A stretch of 64,000 nt of DNA, taken from assembly GCA_015066805.1 (NCBI GenBank), contig SVNP01000008.1:1-64000 (forward strand), read 5' to 3'. The first letter of the stretch is position 1. The number at the start of each line of letters is the position of its first letter. Position numbers and translations under genes: made by a program. Below are positions 24,787 through 32,148 of the stretch, one piece after another. The DNA comes from Ruminococcus sp. GTDB taxonomy: Bacteria > Bacillota > Clostridia > Oscillospirales > Ruminococcaceae. A model generated the notes under the pieces. That model saw nothing but the letters and a program-made list of their open reading frames with translations, made no database searches and had not been told where the DNA came from.

Positions 24787-24820
24787 AATGCGCAGACCAT
24801 AACGGTCTGCGCATTTTGTA
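24787..24820. terminator. Bidirectional terminator between pyrE and hpf
   Basis: AATGCGCAGACC (24787-24798) pairs with GGTCTGCGCATT (24804-24815), 12 bp with a 5-base loop, flanked by TTTTG on both strands. It lies between converging genes. Confidence 0.85.
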
Positions 24821-24830
24821 TTGTTGTGGG

Positions 24831-25358
24831 TTAGTCGGTGGTAGGCTCCAAAACAGCATAGTTGCCGTCATCACGGCAGTATACCACGTTCATATTGCCG
24901 GTCTCGCCGTTGAGGAACAGGAAGAAGGAATGTCCCAGCAGGTTCATCTGCAGGATAGCCTCTTCCACAGTCATGGGGTGCAGACGGAATGTCTTGCGGC
25001 GAATGACCTGATAATCGCTCTGCTCTTCCACCACATCGGCGAAAGGCTCTGCCAGCGCACCTTCGCGGATCCGCTTGCCCAGACGGGTCTTGTTTTTGCG
25101 GATCTTACGGATGATCTTGTCGATGGCAGCATCCAACGCATCGTTTTTATCGGTTGCGGTATGCTCTGCGCGGTAGATCATAGATCCTGCGCGCACCGTC
25201 AGTTCCAGGGCAATCTGATCTCTTTGCTCGGAAAGCGTGATCTTGGCCTCTGCTTCGTCTTCAAAGAATTTGGAGAGCTTTTGTGTGAGTTTTTTCTCGG
25301 CCGCTTCGGTAAAGCCGGCGTTGATTTGCAGCTTTTTTGCCATAATGTTCAGTTTCAT
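24831..25358 (-). CDS. hpf: Ribosome hibernation promoting factor, long form
   Basis: 175 residues, the length of long HPF proteins. The N-terminal S30AE/YfiA domain spans 1-100 (FTEAAEKKLTQKLSKFFEDEAEAKITLSEQ). After a basic linker, the C-terminal dimerisation domain contains VIRRKTFRLHPMTVEEAILQMNLLGHSFFLFLNGETGNMNVVYCRDDGNYAVLEP (key block VEEAILQMNLLGHSFF). It dimerises 70S ribosomes into inactive 100S particles in stationary phase. AGGAGG lies six bases before the ATG. Single gene with strong promoter and shared terminator. Confidence 0.95.
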   Translation of the reverse strand: MKLNIMAKKLQINAGFTEAAEKKLTQKLSKFFEDEAEAKITLSEQRDQIALELTVRAGSMIYRAEHTATDKNDALDAAIDKIIRKIRKNKTRLGKRIREGALAEPFADVVEEQSDYQVIRRKTFRLHPMTVEEAILQMNLLGHSFFLFLNGETGNMNVVYCRDDGNYAVLEPTTD

Positions 25359-25419
25359 GCAGATACCTCCTTGTATTCCGAGGGGGCTTCTTTGGAAGTT
25401 CCTCTCGGTTTATGCTTTT

Positions 25420-25448
25420 ATTATAGCATAACTCTCTAAAAAAATCAA
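25420..25448 (-). promoter_or_regulatory. Promoter of hpf
   Basis: TTGATT (25448-25443), a 17-base spacer and TATAAT (25425-25420) on the minus strand, about 60 bases before the start codon. Confidence 0.75.
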
Positions 25449-25586
25449 TAGTATTTTTGAAATTTTGTGAAATTTCATATCACCATCACAAAGACGAGTG
25501 AATAGCAAGTTTGTCTGATAATTCAAAAACCACACAAATTAACGCAATATTCATGGAAGAACCGCTGAAACTTCAACAAATTTTTG

Positions 25587-25615
25587 TTGACATTCGGAAG
25601 AATTTATGGTATTAT
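25587..25615 (+). promoter_or_regulatory. Promoter of the DUF6106-NAD(P)HX repair operon
   Basis: TTGACA (25587-25592), a 17-base spacer and TATTAT (25610-25615). The stretch 25449-25586 between the hpf promoter and this one shows no gene. Confidence 0.7.
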
Positions 25616-25621
25616 ATACAG

Positions 25622-25753
25622 GTAGGCGAATGCGCTGTCCGGCGTTTCTTGGTTTTCACAGAACCGTCACACAAAAATGCTATGCTGTACTGTGAACGAA
25701 TCTCATTTCGTGTATCCGTCCGGTACGGAAATTCATAGAAAAGAAGGCTGTTT
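25622..25753 (+). other. Long untranslated leader
   Basis: About 130 bases separate the promoter from the ATG at 25754. The leader has short self-complementary pieces (for example GTCCGGTACGGA) but I could not assign a known riboswitch or attenuator. It is longer than the 30-60 bases seen for most genes in the window. Confidence 0.35.
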
Positions 25754-26287
25754 ATGTTTAATCCCAATTATTGTGAGGCTCTGGTGAAGAAAGAACAGGG
25801 TCAAGGTCTGCAAAACAAGGGCACGATGATCCTGATGGTAGGTTCTGTGCTGGTGGTGCTTGTTACGCTGATTGCAGTTTTGCTCGGATTGTATCCACTG
25901 CTGCTGGTAAGTATCGGTCTGGGCTTTGGCACATGGTATCTCTCCAACAATCAGCGCATTGAGTACGAGTATATCTTCAGTGATGATGACTTTACCATTA
26001 CCAAGATCATTGCCGAAGGAAAGCGTAAGCCTCTTATCGAAGTATCCATGAAGCAGGTGACTGCCTTTGGCAAGCTCAGTGAGGCCGCCCCTTGCGGCGA
26101 TCAGATCACATTGGTGCTGGCTTGCCGCGCAGAGGACGAGGATGCCTACTATATGGATGTGACCCACCCCGAGTACCATGAAGTACGCATTGTATTTACT
26201 CCCACAGAACGTTGTCTGCAGTTCTGTTCCGATCATCTTCCCCGTATATTGCGCTTTCATTATCAGATGGAACCCATGGAATATTGA
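25754..26287 (+). CDS. Membrane protein resembling DUF6106
   Basis: 177 residues. Two adjacent membrane helices (TMILMVGSVLVVLVTLIAVLLGLY and LLLVSIGLGFGTWYL) are followed by a cytoplasmic domain with YEYIFSDDDFTITKIIAEGKRKPLIEV, which resembles a small PH-like fold. I associate this arrangement with DUF6106 proteins of Clostridia, with moderate certainty. Function unknown. AGAAGG precedes the ATG. The NAD(P)HX repair gene starts 47 bases downstream on the same strand without an obvious promoter, so they are probably one operon. Confidence 0.7.
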   Translation: MFNPNYCEALVKKEQGQGLQNKGTMILMVGSVLVVLVTLIAVLLGLYPLLLVSIGLGFGTWYLSNNQRIEYEYIFSDDDFTITKIIAEGKRKPLIEVSMKQVTAFGKLSEAAPCGDQITLVLACRAEDEDAYYMDVTHPEYHEVRIVFTPTERCLQFCSDHLPRILRFHYQMEPMEY

Positions 26288-26334
26288 ATCACAATCTACT
26301 AATTATTGTACACATGACTGAAAGGAGCCGTATT

Positions 26335-27855
26335 ATGAGACTTGTAACGCCGGAGCAAATGAATCAGATTGAGAATGAGGCAAACCGAATTGGCTGCACC
26401 TATGAAAAGATGATGGAGAAAGCCGGTGAGGGACTGTACGGCTTTCTGCGTGATTTTGCCATGCGGAATCAACTGACGGAGATTCTGTTTTTGTGCGGCA
26501 GCGGAAATAATGCGGGTGACTGTTTCATTGCAGCCCAGAAGCTTTCCAAACAGTTCCGAGTAACCGTGTGTATGGTCAATGGCGTGGTAAAGACCCGCCT
26601 TGCCTATGTGAAGTTCAAGTCTTTGGAAAATGTGCGTGTCATTACTGATTTCCGAGGCACCGAGCAGGCGGTCAAGGAGGCTTCTCTGATCGTAGACGGT
26701 GTATTCGGCATCGGGTTTCACGGTGCATTGTCACCTCAGCTACAGCATATTTTTCGTTTGGCAGAAGAAAAACTGTGTGTGGCAGCGGATATTCCCAGTG
26801 GCGGAAACGGCCTGACCGGTGAAGCTGCCGAAGGCACCATTCACTGTGATTTTACCGTGACCTTCGGTGCAGGCAAGTACGGCATGATGCAGCAGCCCTT
26901 GCTGCAATACTGTGGCGATATTGTTCTGGTGGATATCGGCATTCCCGAAAAGGTCTACGATATCATGGATTATGATATGTATATGCTGGCAGAACGGGAT
27001 ATCAAAAAATATCTGCCCACCAGATCAAATGATGCACATAAAGGCGATTTCGGCAGATTGCTTTGTGTTGCAGGCTCCTCTATGATGCCCGGTGCCGCTA
27101 TTCTCTGTGCAACGGCTGCTTTGCGATGCGGCGTAGGTACTCTTTGCCTCGCATCTGTACCGGAGGCCTGTCATCTTCTCATCGCCGGTTCGCCGGAAGC
27201 GATGGCACTGCCCATTACTCCCGATGAGGATGGCTTCCTGACGGAAGCTGCCCTGCCTAAAATCCTGAAATATGCCGAAAGCTGCTCTGCTGTGGTCATT
27301 GGCTGCGGTCTGGGTCGTACCGATTCTGTCAAAGCCTTGGTCAAAGGCTTGATCGAACAACTGGAGTGCCCCATTATTTTGGATGCAGATGGTCTAAATG
27401 CCATTGCTGACTGCATAGATATATTACAGAAAGCCAAGTCGTCTGTGGTTCTCACGCCTCATTCCGGTGAGCTGAGCCGCCTGTTGAACGCTCCTTTGGA
27501 GGATGTCAAGATCAACCGACTGGATTCTGCCAGAGCCATTGCCCAGAGATTTGATATGACTGTAGTGCATAAGGGCGCAGGTACCGTGGTAGCCACCAAG
27601 AATCACGCTTACATCAACACTACCGGCAATTCCGGTATGAGCAAGGGCGGCAGCGGTGATGTGCTGGCAGGTATGCTGGGCAGCTTTGTTGCGCAGGGGA
27701 TTGCACCGGAACAGGCCGCTTGCGCTGCAGTGTTCCTGCACGGTCTGGCAGGGGATGTAACAGCCAAAGCACTTTCCAAGCGGGCCATGCTCCCTCATGA
27801 TATGATTCGACAGTATGCGAAGATCTTCTCCCAGTTGGAGCAGGAAACCGATTGA
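26335..27855 (+). CDS. nnr: Bifunctional NAD(P)H-hydrate epimerase / ADP-dependent dehydratase
   Basis: 506 residues from the ATG at 26335 (AAAGGAG six bases upstream). The N-terminal YjeF_N epimerase has VTPEQMNQIENEA, CGSGNNAGDCFIAA and VDGVFGIGF. The C-terminal ribokinase-like dehydratase (about 225-500) has DAHKGDFGRLLCVAGS, ILDADGLNAI, VLTPHSGELSRLL and GMSKGGSGDVLAGMLGS (catalytic Asp in GSGD). The enzyme repairs hydrated NADH and NADPH, using ADP or ATP in the dehydration step. Both domains appear intact. Confidence 0.95.
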   Translation: MRLVTPEQMNQIENEANRIGCTYEKMMEKAGEGLYGFLRDFAMRNQLTEILFLCGSGNNAGDCFIAAQKLSKQFRVTVCMVNGVVKTRLAYVKFKSLENVRVITDFRGTEQAVKEASLIVDGVFGIGFHGALSPQLQHIFRLAEEKLCVAADIPSGGNGLTGEAAEGTIHCDFTVTFGAGKYGMMQQPLLQYCGDIVLVDIGIPEKVYDIMDYDMYMLAERDIKKYLPTRSNDAHKGDFGRLLCVAGSSMMPGAAILCATAALRCGVGTLCLASVPEACHLLIAGSPEAMALPITPDEDGFLTEAALPKILKYAESCSAVVIGCGLGRTDSVKALVKGLIEQLECPIILDADGLNAIADCIDILQKAKSSVVLTPHSGELSRLLNAPLEDVKINRLDSARAIAQRFDMTVVHKGAGTVVATKNHAYINTTGNSGMSKGGSGDVLAGMLGSFVAQGIAPEQAACAAVFLHGLAGDVTAKALSKRAMLPHDMIRQYAKIFSQLEQETD

Positions 27856-27941
27856 GATCAAGTTGAAATACAAGAGAGGACATTCCTCATACAATACAAC
27901 GGTCGTGAAATGCAAAACTATCTATGGAGGTTGCTTTTTCA

Positions 27942-28553
27942 ATGAAACCGTTTGTTTGGATGAGAAATGTCCTTTTGTGTGCCGTGCCTGCCTGTATGCT
28001 GCTCTGCGGCTGTGACAGCGGCGCATCGGCTTCGGAGTTTACGCCCAAAACCGATCCCACTTTTTCTGTCAGGGCGGAAATGTCCTATGGGGATGATGAC
28101 AAGGCAGAGCTGCTTCTGACCCGTTATGAGGAGGATCACTGGGATGCCGCCTTTGATCAGCCGCCATCCCTAGCAGGTGTGGTGCTGACCATGGAGGGAG
28201 AGGCAGTCAGTGCCAATTATAAGGGCCTTTCGTTTACTGTGCCCAAATCTGCATTGCCTGCCAAAGCCATGCTGCTGCTGGTAACGGATGTGCTGGAAGA
28301 ATTGTGGGATGAAGAATCCTTGCCCGCAGTAGCCAATGAGGACGATACCTGGACTGTCAGCGGAGAAAGTGAAGCCGGCAGCTATACAGTGACTTTCCTT
28401 GGAGATGGTACTCTTGCAGCATTTTCTATGCCAAACCAACCGTTGGATGTGGTCTTCAGCGGATATCAGGCATCGGGTGTATCTGCTACCACTGCCACAG
28501 AAAGCTCCGATACCACGGAAACCACTGCATCCACAACTGCTGCATCCACATGA
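27942..28553 (+). CDS. Lipoprotein of unknown function
   Basis: 203 residues from the ATG at 27942, with GGAGG eleven bases before it. A hydrophobic leader ends in a lipobox MLLCGC, so it is anchored by that Cys. The body (SVRAEMSYGDDDKAELLLTRYEEDHWDAAFDQPPSLAGV) is a beta-rich domain of about 150 residues. The tail from residue 180 is Thr/Ser-rich. I do not recognise the family; similar small lipoproteins occur in Ruminococcus. It lies 86 bases after the NAD(P)HX repair gene and ends at a terminator. Confidence 0.75.
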   Translation: MKPFVWMRNVLLCAVPACMLLCGCDSGASASEFTPKTDPTFSVRAEMSYGDDDKAELLLTRYEEDHWDAAFDQPPSLAGVVLTMEGEAVSANYKGLSFTVPKSALPAKAMLLLVTDVLEELWDEESLPAVANEDDTWTVSGESEAGSYTVTFLGDGTLAAFSMPNQPLDVVFSGYQASGVSATTATESSDTTETTASTTAAST

Positions 28554-28558
28554 AAAAC

Positions 28559-28600
28559 AGCCTGCTTGGGGGAGGGCTTTCCTCTCAAGCAGGCTGCTTT
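28559..28600. terminator. Terminator between lipoprotein and small Cys-rich gene
   Basis: AGCCTGCTTG (28559-28568) pairs with CAAGCAGGCT (28586-28595), followed by GCTTTTATTGTTTT. The T-rich side serves the plus-strand gene; the minus-strand side also has TTTTTCATG. It may work both ways. Confidence 0.8.
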
Positions 28601-28770
28601 TATTGTTTTCTTGCAATGCGGTATTCGTCACCGTCCCGATAGTAGGGGCATTGATTTTTATATCCCTGCATCATGCGTGCATATTCATCTTCATCCAGAT
28701 TCATGTCACAGCAGTAGCAGTCCCATTCTTCATCGTATGAAAAATAAGCGCAGGTTTCACAATCGGGCAT
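28600..28770 (-). CDS. 56-residue Cys-rich acidic protein (DUF6472-like)
   Basis: This short gene reads MPDCETCAYFSYDEEWDCYC at its start, then CDMNLDEDEYARMM, and ends QCPYYRDGDEYRIARKQ. The Cys pairs (CETC, CYCC, and a late CP) suggest a small zinc-binding fold. The NLDEDE and CPYYRDGDEY blocks match my memory of DUF6472 proteins of Clostridia. GGAG lies eight bases before the ATG, and the start is five bases after the stop of the Dabb gene, so the two are co-transcribed. Function unknown. Confidence 0.8.
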   Translation of the reverse strand: MPDCETCAYFSYDEEWDCYCCDMNLDEDEYARMMQGYKNQCPYYRDGDEYRIARKQ

Positions 28771-28775
28771 ATGTG

Positions 28776-29081
28776 TCACTCCGTTTCGTAATCCAGACAG
28801 CTTCTTTGTACGGTGTAGGGGCGCACTGCGCTGTCGGCGACTGCAACATGTGCGGGATGCACTGCATAGGCGGCAAGTGCCTCGGCAGAAGTAAAGGTAG
28901 AATCCAGCATCAGATCGGCGGTAGAGGTAGGCAGTCCGTGGATCTGCACATGGATCTCTGTCAGACCGTCAATCATGTCCGCCAGTGCTTCCAGTTCCTG
29001 CTTGATGCGTAATTTGACTTGTTCCTTTTCGGCAGGGGAGAGATCCTCCCGCAGCTTCCAGAGAATCATATGCTTTACCAT
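28776..29081 (-). CDS. Dabb-domain (stress-responsive A/B barrel) protein
   Basis: 101 residues from the ATG at 29081 (GGAG ten bases upstream). The ferredoxin-like Dabb fold is shown by VKHMILWKLRED at the start, the long acidic helix, IHVQIHGLP, DLMLDSTFTSAEALAAYAVHPAHVAV and the closing YTVQRSCLDYE. Dabb proteins form dimeric barrels; bacterial members have mostly unknown substrates. First of a two-gene unit with the Cys-rich protein. Confidence 0.88.
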   Translation of the reverse strand: MVKHMILWKLREDLSPAEKEQVKLRIKQELEALADMIDGLTEIHVQIHGLPTSTADLMLDSTFTSAEALAAYAVHPAHVAVADSAVRPYTVQRSCLDYETE

Positions 29082-29112
29082 AGGGCGAATGCTCCTTTCA
29101 TTTCTTTTCTTC

Positions 29113-29141
29113 ATTATATCAAGAATGCTTGCAAATGTCAA
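29113..29141 (-). promoter_or_regulatory. Promoter of the Dabb gene
   Basis: TTGACA (29141-29136), a 17-base spacer and TATAAT (29118-29113) on the minus strand: perfect consensus, about 30 bases before the ATG. Confidence 0.82.
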
Positions 29142-29202
29142 TAGCGATCATTCTGTCGTATTCTGTTTCTACAGCGATATATACAAAATAATCGTTCGAG
29201 CA

Positions 29203-29231
29203 TTGACAAACATCGGTAAATGCGATATAAT
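29203..29231 (+). promoter_or_regulatory. Promoter of the GH9 gene
   Basis: TTGACA (29203-29208), a 17-base spacer and TATAAT (29226-29231): perfect consensus, 55 bases before the ATG. Upstream are two AGCGAT copies (29143 and 29173 regions). Confidence 0.82.
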
Positions 29232-29292
29232 TTTAGTGGCTTTTTCTGCCTGTTTTGCACTGGAATATCAAAAGGAATGAGGTGTATCTTAC

Positions 29293-31824
29293 ATGAAGTA
29301 TGAAAATATAAAGCATCGTGCTGCGGCAGCGGCAGTCAGTGCGGTGATGTTGCTTTCCGCTTTGCCGGCCATGAATATATGGGCTGCCGATGTGGAAGAA
29401 ACGCCCGGATTGCAGTTACAGACCATTCTCATTAACAACGACGGAAAGGATTGGACGACTCAAAGCTGGGGCGGTCATACCATGACACCCAATACCAACT
29501 GGACAGCTCTGCGGCTGGAGGATTATTATGAAAACGGCATTCTGCAATTTGAAGTGATCAACAACGGAACCGCTGACGATGTTTCCTTCCGTATCGGTCT
29601 GGCATCCAAAAAGCATGGCGTAAAAAGCCAGATCAACTGGACGGATATGGAGGAATACAAAGGAAAAATGACTGCTGACACGCAGTGGAAAAGCTATTCT
29701 CTGCCCATAAAAGCATTGATAGATGCACATGCGGACAGCGATTTCAGTCTGGAAAATTTTTGGTATGTGGCAGTGAATGCCGTGCCAAGCGGTACAACCC
29801 TCAGCTTCCGTAATATGAAGATTACTTCCACCGATGATGAGCGACAGTTTCCCATCATTAAGGTGAATCAGGTGGGATATGCAGTCAACGCTGCTAAAAT
29901 CGCCTATGTAAGCTGCTTTGAAAAATTCGGATCTCTGAACGGAAAAACCTATGAGATCGTAAATGCAGAAGATGATTCGGTGGTTGCAAGCGGTATTCTT
30001 CCCGATGGTAAATTGGAAGAAACCTTTTCCGGTGAGGTGGTGCATGTTCTTCGCTTTGATGAAGTCAAAGAGCCGGGTACCTACTATATTCGGATCCCCA
30101 ATGCCGGTCTTGATCCGTCGGCACGCTCCCCGAAAGATATTGCCGATGGTCTGGAACTGGATACATTGACCTCCTATTCCTTCCGCATCCGCAATCATGT
30201 GTACGATGACCTGATGAATGATTTGGCCAAATACTATTACTATCAGCGGCAGGGGATTGATCTGGAGGAAACCTATGCAGGTGTCTTTGCAAGAGAAAAT
30301 CTGCACCCCGGCGATGCCAAGGTTGTGCGTTGGTCTGACAGAAACAACCCCAATGCGGAAACCTTTGATCTTACCGGCGGCTGGTATGATGCAGGTGATT
30401 ACGGAAAGTATACCTGTCCCGGTGCAGGCGCAGTGGAGGATCTGCTGCTGGCATATGAGCTTTTCCCTGAATCTTTTGCGGAAATGGATCCCAAGATCCC
30501 CGAAACAGATCCCGCCCATGCTTTATATACCGAGGCTTCCGCAATTCTTGCGGAAGCCAAATGGGAGCTGGATATGCTGCTGCAGCTTGAACATAACAGC
30601 AAGGATGGTTCTTTCTATGTGGCGGCAAATTACGCCATTGATGTGATTTATGTGGAGGATACGCTGTATAACAGTACCACACATGAATCTGACCCTTCCC
30701 AGCGGGATCTGCGAAGCCATCAGGCTACTGCCAATATGGCGGCTGTGCTGGCGCATGCGTATCTTGTTTACAAGGATGTACCTGTTTATGCGGATTTTGC
30801 GGAAACCTGCCTTACAACAGCGCAGCGTGCATGGAATTGGGTCACTGATCCGGTCAATCCCATGCATATGTCCATCGGTGCCGCTAACCGCACCTATACC
30901 TTTGATGAAAAAACGCTCAAAGGTGATATGCTTTGGGCTGCAGGCAGTATGTATCGGGCGATGAAAGCCGCAGGTAAGAATACGGATGTGTATGAGGATT
31001 ACATCATCGAGAACTGTACTTTGGAAACCAATAATTTCTGTTTTACCGCAGCCTCTGTCAGCTATGCACACGGGGGCGGAGCTTTTCTGGGTTTCTTCCA
31101 TTATCTGTATGGGAATGCAGATGCAGATGCTGCCGTGAAGGATGTGTTCTCCAAGTACGAAAGCTGGCGTACCCGAACCATGAGGTATGATAACTTTGGC
31201 ACCAATTATCCCACTTGGGGGTATTGGTGGGGCTCAAACAAGTGTATGGCACAAAGTGCAATGACTATTGTGCTGGGGGATCTGGCATGGTACGGCAAGG
31301 ATGCACTTCCCTCCGATCATTACACGGCAGTAGAGGGTACTTTTCATTACCTGATGGGTGTCAACCCTTTGTCCTTCAGCTATGTATCGGGTTATGGTGA
31401 AAACTGCGTGGACAATATTTTCAGTGCCATTTATTCCACAGATGCCAGACTGGAGCCGTATCAGACACCTGCGGGTTATTTCACGGAGGGTGCCAACAAT
31501 CACAACAATCCGCATCTTTCCAAGTTTACGGGCAAGTGTTATATTGACAGTGATGCGGAATATACCACCAATGAAAACACCATTTACGGTAATGCGGCAA
31601 TGATCCTCCTGACTGCTGCCATGATGGCAAAGCTGGGAACCGATCATGTGCGGGGCGATGTCAATGCCGATGGTCTGCTGAGTATGGCAGATCTGATCAT
31701 GATGCAGAAGTGGCTTGTGTGTGGCGGAGAGCTGAATGATTGGAAAGCCGGCGATATGAACGCAGACGGAGCCATCACCACCGATGACCTTTGCATGATA
31801 AAACAGGTGTTTTTACCCCAATAA
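29293..31824 (+). CDS. Cellulosomal GH9 endoglucanase with C-terminal dockerin
   Basis: 843 residues. Signal peptide to about 33; a beta-rich module (about 35-190, QTILINNDGKDWTTQSWGG) that looks carbohydrate-binding; an Ig-like CelD_N module (IIKVNQVGYAVNAAKIAYVS); then the GH9 catalytic domain. GGWYDAGDYGKY holds catalytic Asp366 and Asp369, and TNENTIYGNAA holds the acid Glu761. The dockerin (about 788-843) has GDVNADGLLSMADLIMMQKWL and GDMNADGAITTDDLCMIKQVFL. The enzyme cuts beta-1,4-glucan and should be carried on a scaffoldin. GAGGTG precedes the ATG. It stands alone between its promoter and a terminator. Confidence 0.94.
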   Translation: MKYENIKHRAAAAAVSAVMLLSALPAMNIWAADVEETPGLQLQTILINNDGKDWTTQSWGGHTMTPNTNWTALRLEDYYENGILQFEVINNGTADDVSFRIGLASKKHGVKSQINWTDMEEYKGKMTADTQWKSYSLPIKALIDAHADSDFSLENFWYVAVNAVPSGTTLSFRNMKITSTDDERQFPIIKVNQVGYAVNAAKIAYVSCFEKFGSLNGKTYEIVNAEDDSVVASGILPDGKLEETFSGEVVHVLRFDEVKEPGTYYIRIPNAGLDPSARSPKDIADGLELDTLTSYSFRIRNHVYDDLMNDLAKYYYYQRQGIDLEETYAGVFARENLHPGDAKVVRWSDRNNPNAETFDLTGGWYDAGDYGKYTCPGAGAVEDLLLAYELFPESFAEMDPKIPETDPAHALYTEASAILAEAKWELDMLLQLEHNSKDGSFYVAANYAIDVIYVEDTLYNSTTHESDPSQRDLRSHQATANMAAVLAHAYLVYKDVPVYADFAETCLTTAQRAWNWVTDPVNPMHMSIGAANRTYTFDEKTLKGDMLWAAGSMYRAMKAAGKNTDVYEDYIIENCTLETNNFCFTAASVSYAHGGGAFLGFFHYLYGNADADAAVKDVFSKYESWRTRTMRYDNFGTNYPTWGYWWGSNKCMAQSAMTIVLGDLAWYGKDALPSDHYTAVEGTFHYLMGVNPLSFSYVSGYGENCVDNIFSAIYSTDARLEPYQTPAGYFTEGANNHNNPHLSKFTGKCYIDSDAEYTTNENTIYGNAAMILLTAAMMAKLGTDHVRGDVNADGLLSMADLIMMQKWLVCGGELNDWKAGDMNADGAITTDDLCMIKQVFLPQ

Positions 31825-31833
31825 TCGCATATT

Positions 31834-31873
31834 AAACAGCGGAGAGGAATGGATTTCTCTCCGCTGTTTTTTG
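31834..31873 (+). terminator. Terminator of the GH9 gene
   Basis: AAACAGCGGAGAG (31834-31846) pairs with CTCTCCGCTGTTT (31857-31869), followed by TTTTG. Confidence 0.88.
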
Positions 31874-31879
31874 TTCTGT

Positions 31880-32045
31880 TTTGAAAAGTATAACGATATT
31901 GCATGATTGAAAATGCGACTTATCCTCTGTGCGATATCTGTAATTTATTGCATTTTGAACTTCGAAAATCGCAATATACAGCCAAGAATAGCGACTTTTG
32001 GCTGCGATTAGCACAAATGTGCATGAATGATAGCATATCCTTGCA
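31880..32045 (+). promoter_or_regulatory. Motif-rich upstream region of the GH10/GH43 gene
   Basis: This gene-free stretch carries repeated TGCGA/TCGCA pieces (31914, 31933, 31969, 32003 regions), AGCGAC at 31990-31995 and TTAGCACA at 32008-32015, which continues into AATGTGC (GCACA/TGTGC inverted repeat). AGCGAC plus TAGCACA recurs upstream of the CE3 esterase gene. It may hold sites for an unknown regulator of the cell-wall enzymes. Confidence 0.35.
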
Positions 32046-32074
32046 TTGACAAATAATGGCCTTTTTTGTACAAT
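32046..32074 (+). promoter_or_regulatory. Promoter of the GH10/GH43 gene
   Basis: TTGACA (32046-32051), a 17-base spacer and TACAAT (32069-32074), leaving a leader of about 68 bases. Confidence 0.8.
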
Positions 32075-32148
32075 AAACTCATGTGGTTTACTAGTTACTG
32101 ACCACAGGCAAGACAGAGACATGATTTGATTTCAGGAGGATTTGAGAG

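Noticed and set aside
25511-25738. Open frame of 75 codons in the leader before the DUF6106-like gene
   Set aside because: It crosses the promoter at 25587-25615, has no ribosome site and no similarity to a known protein.
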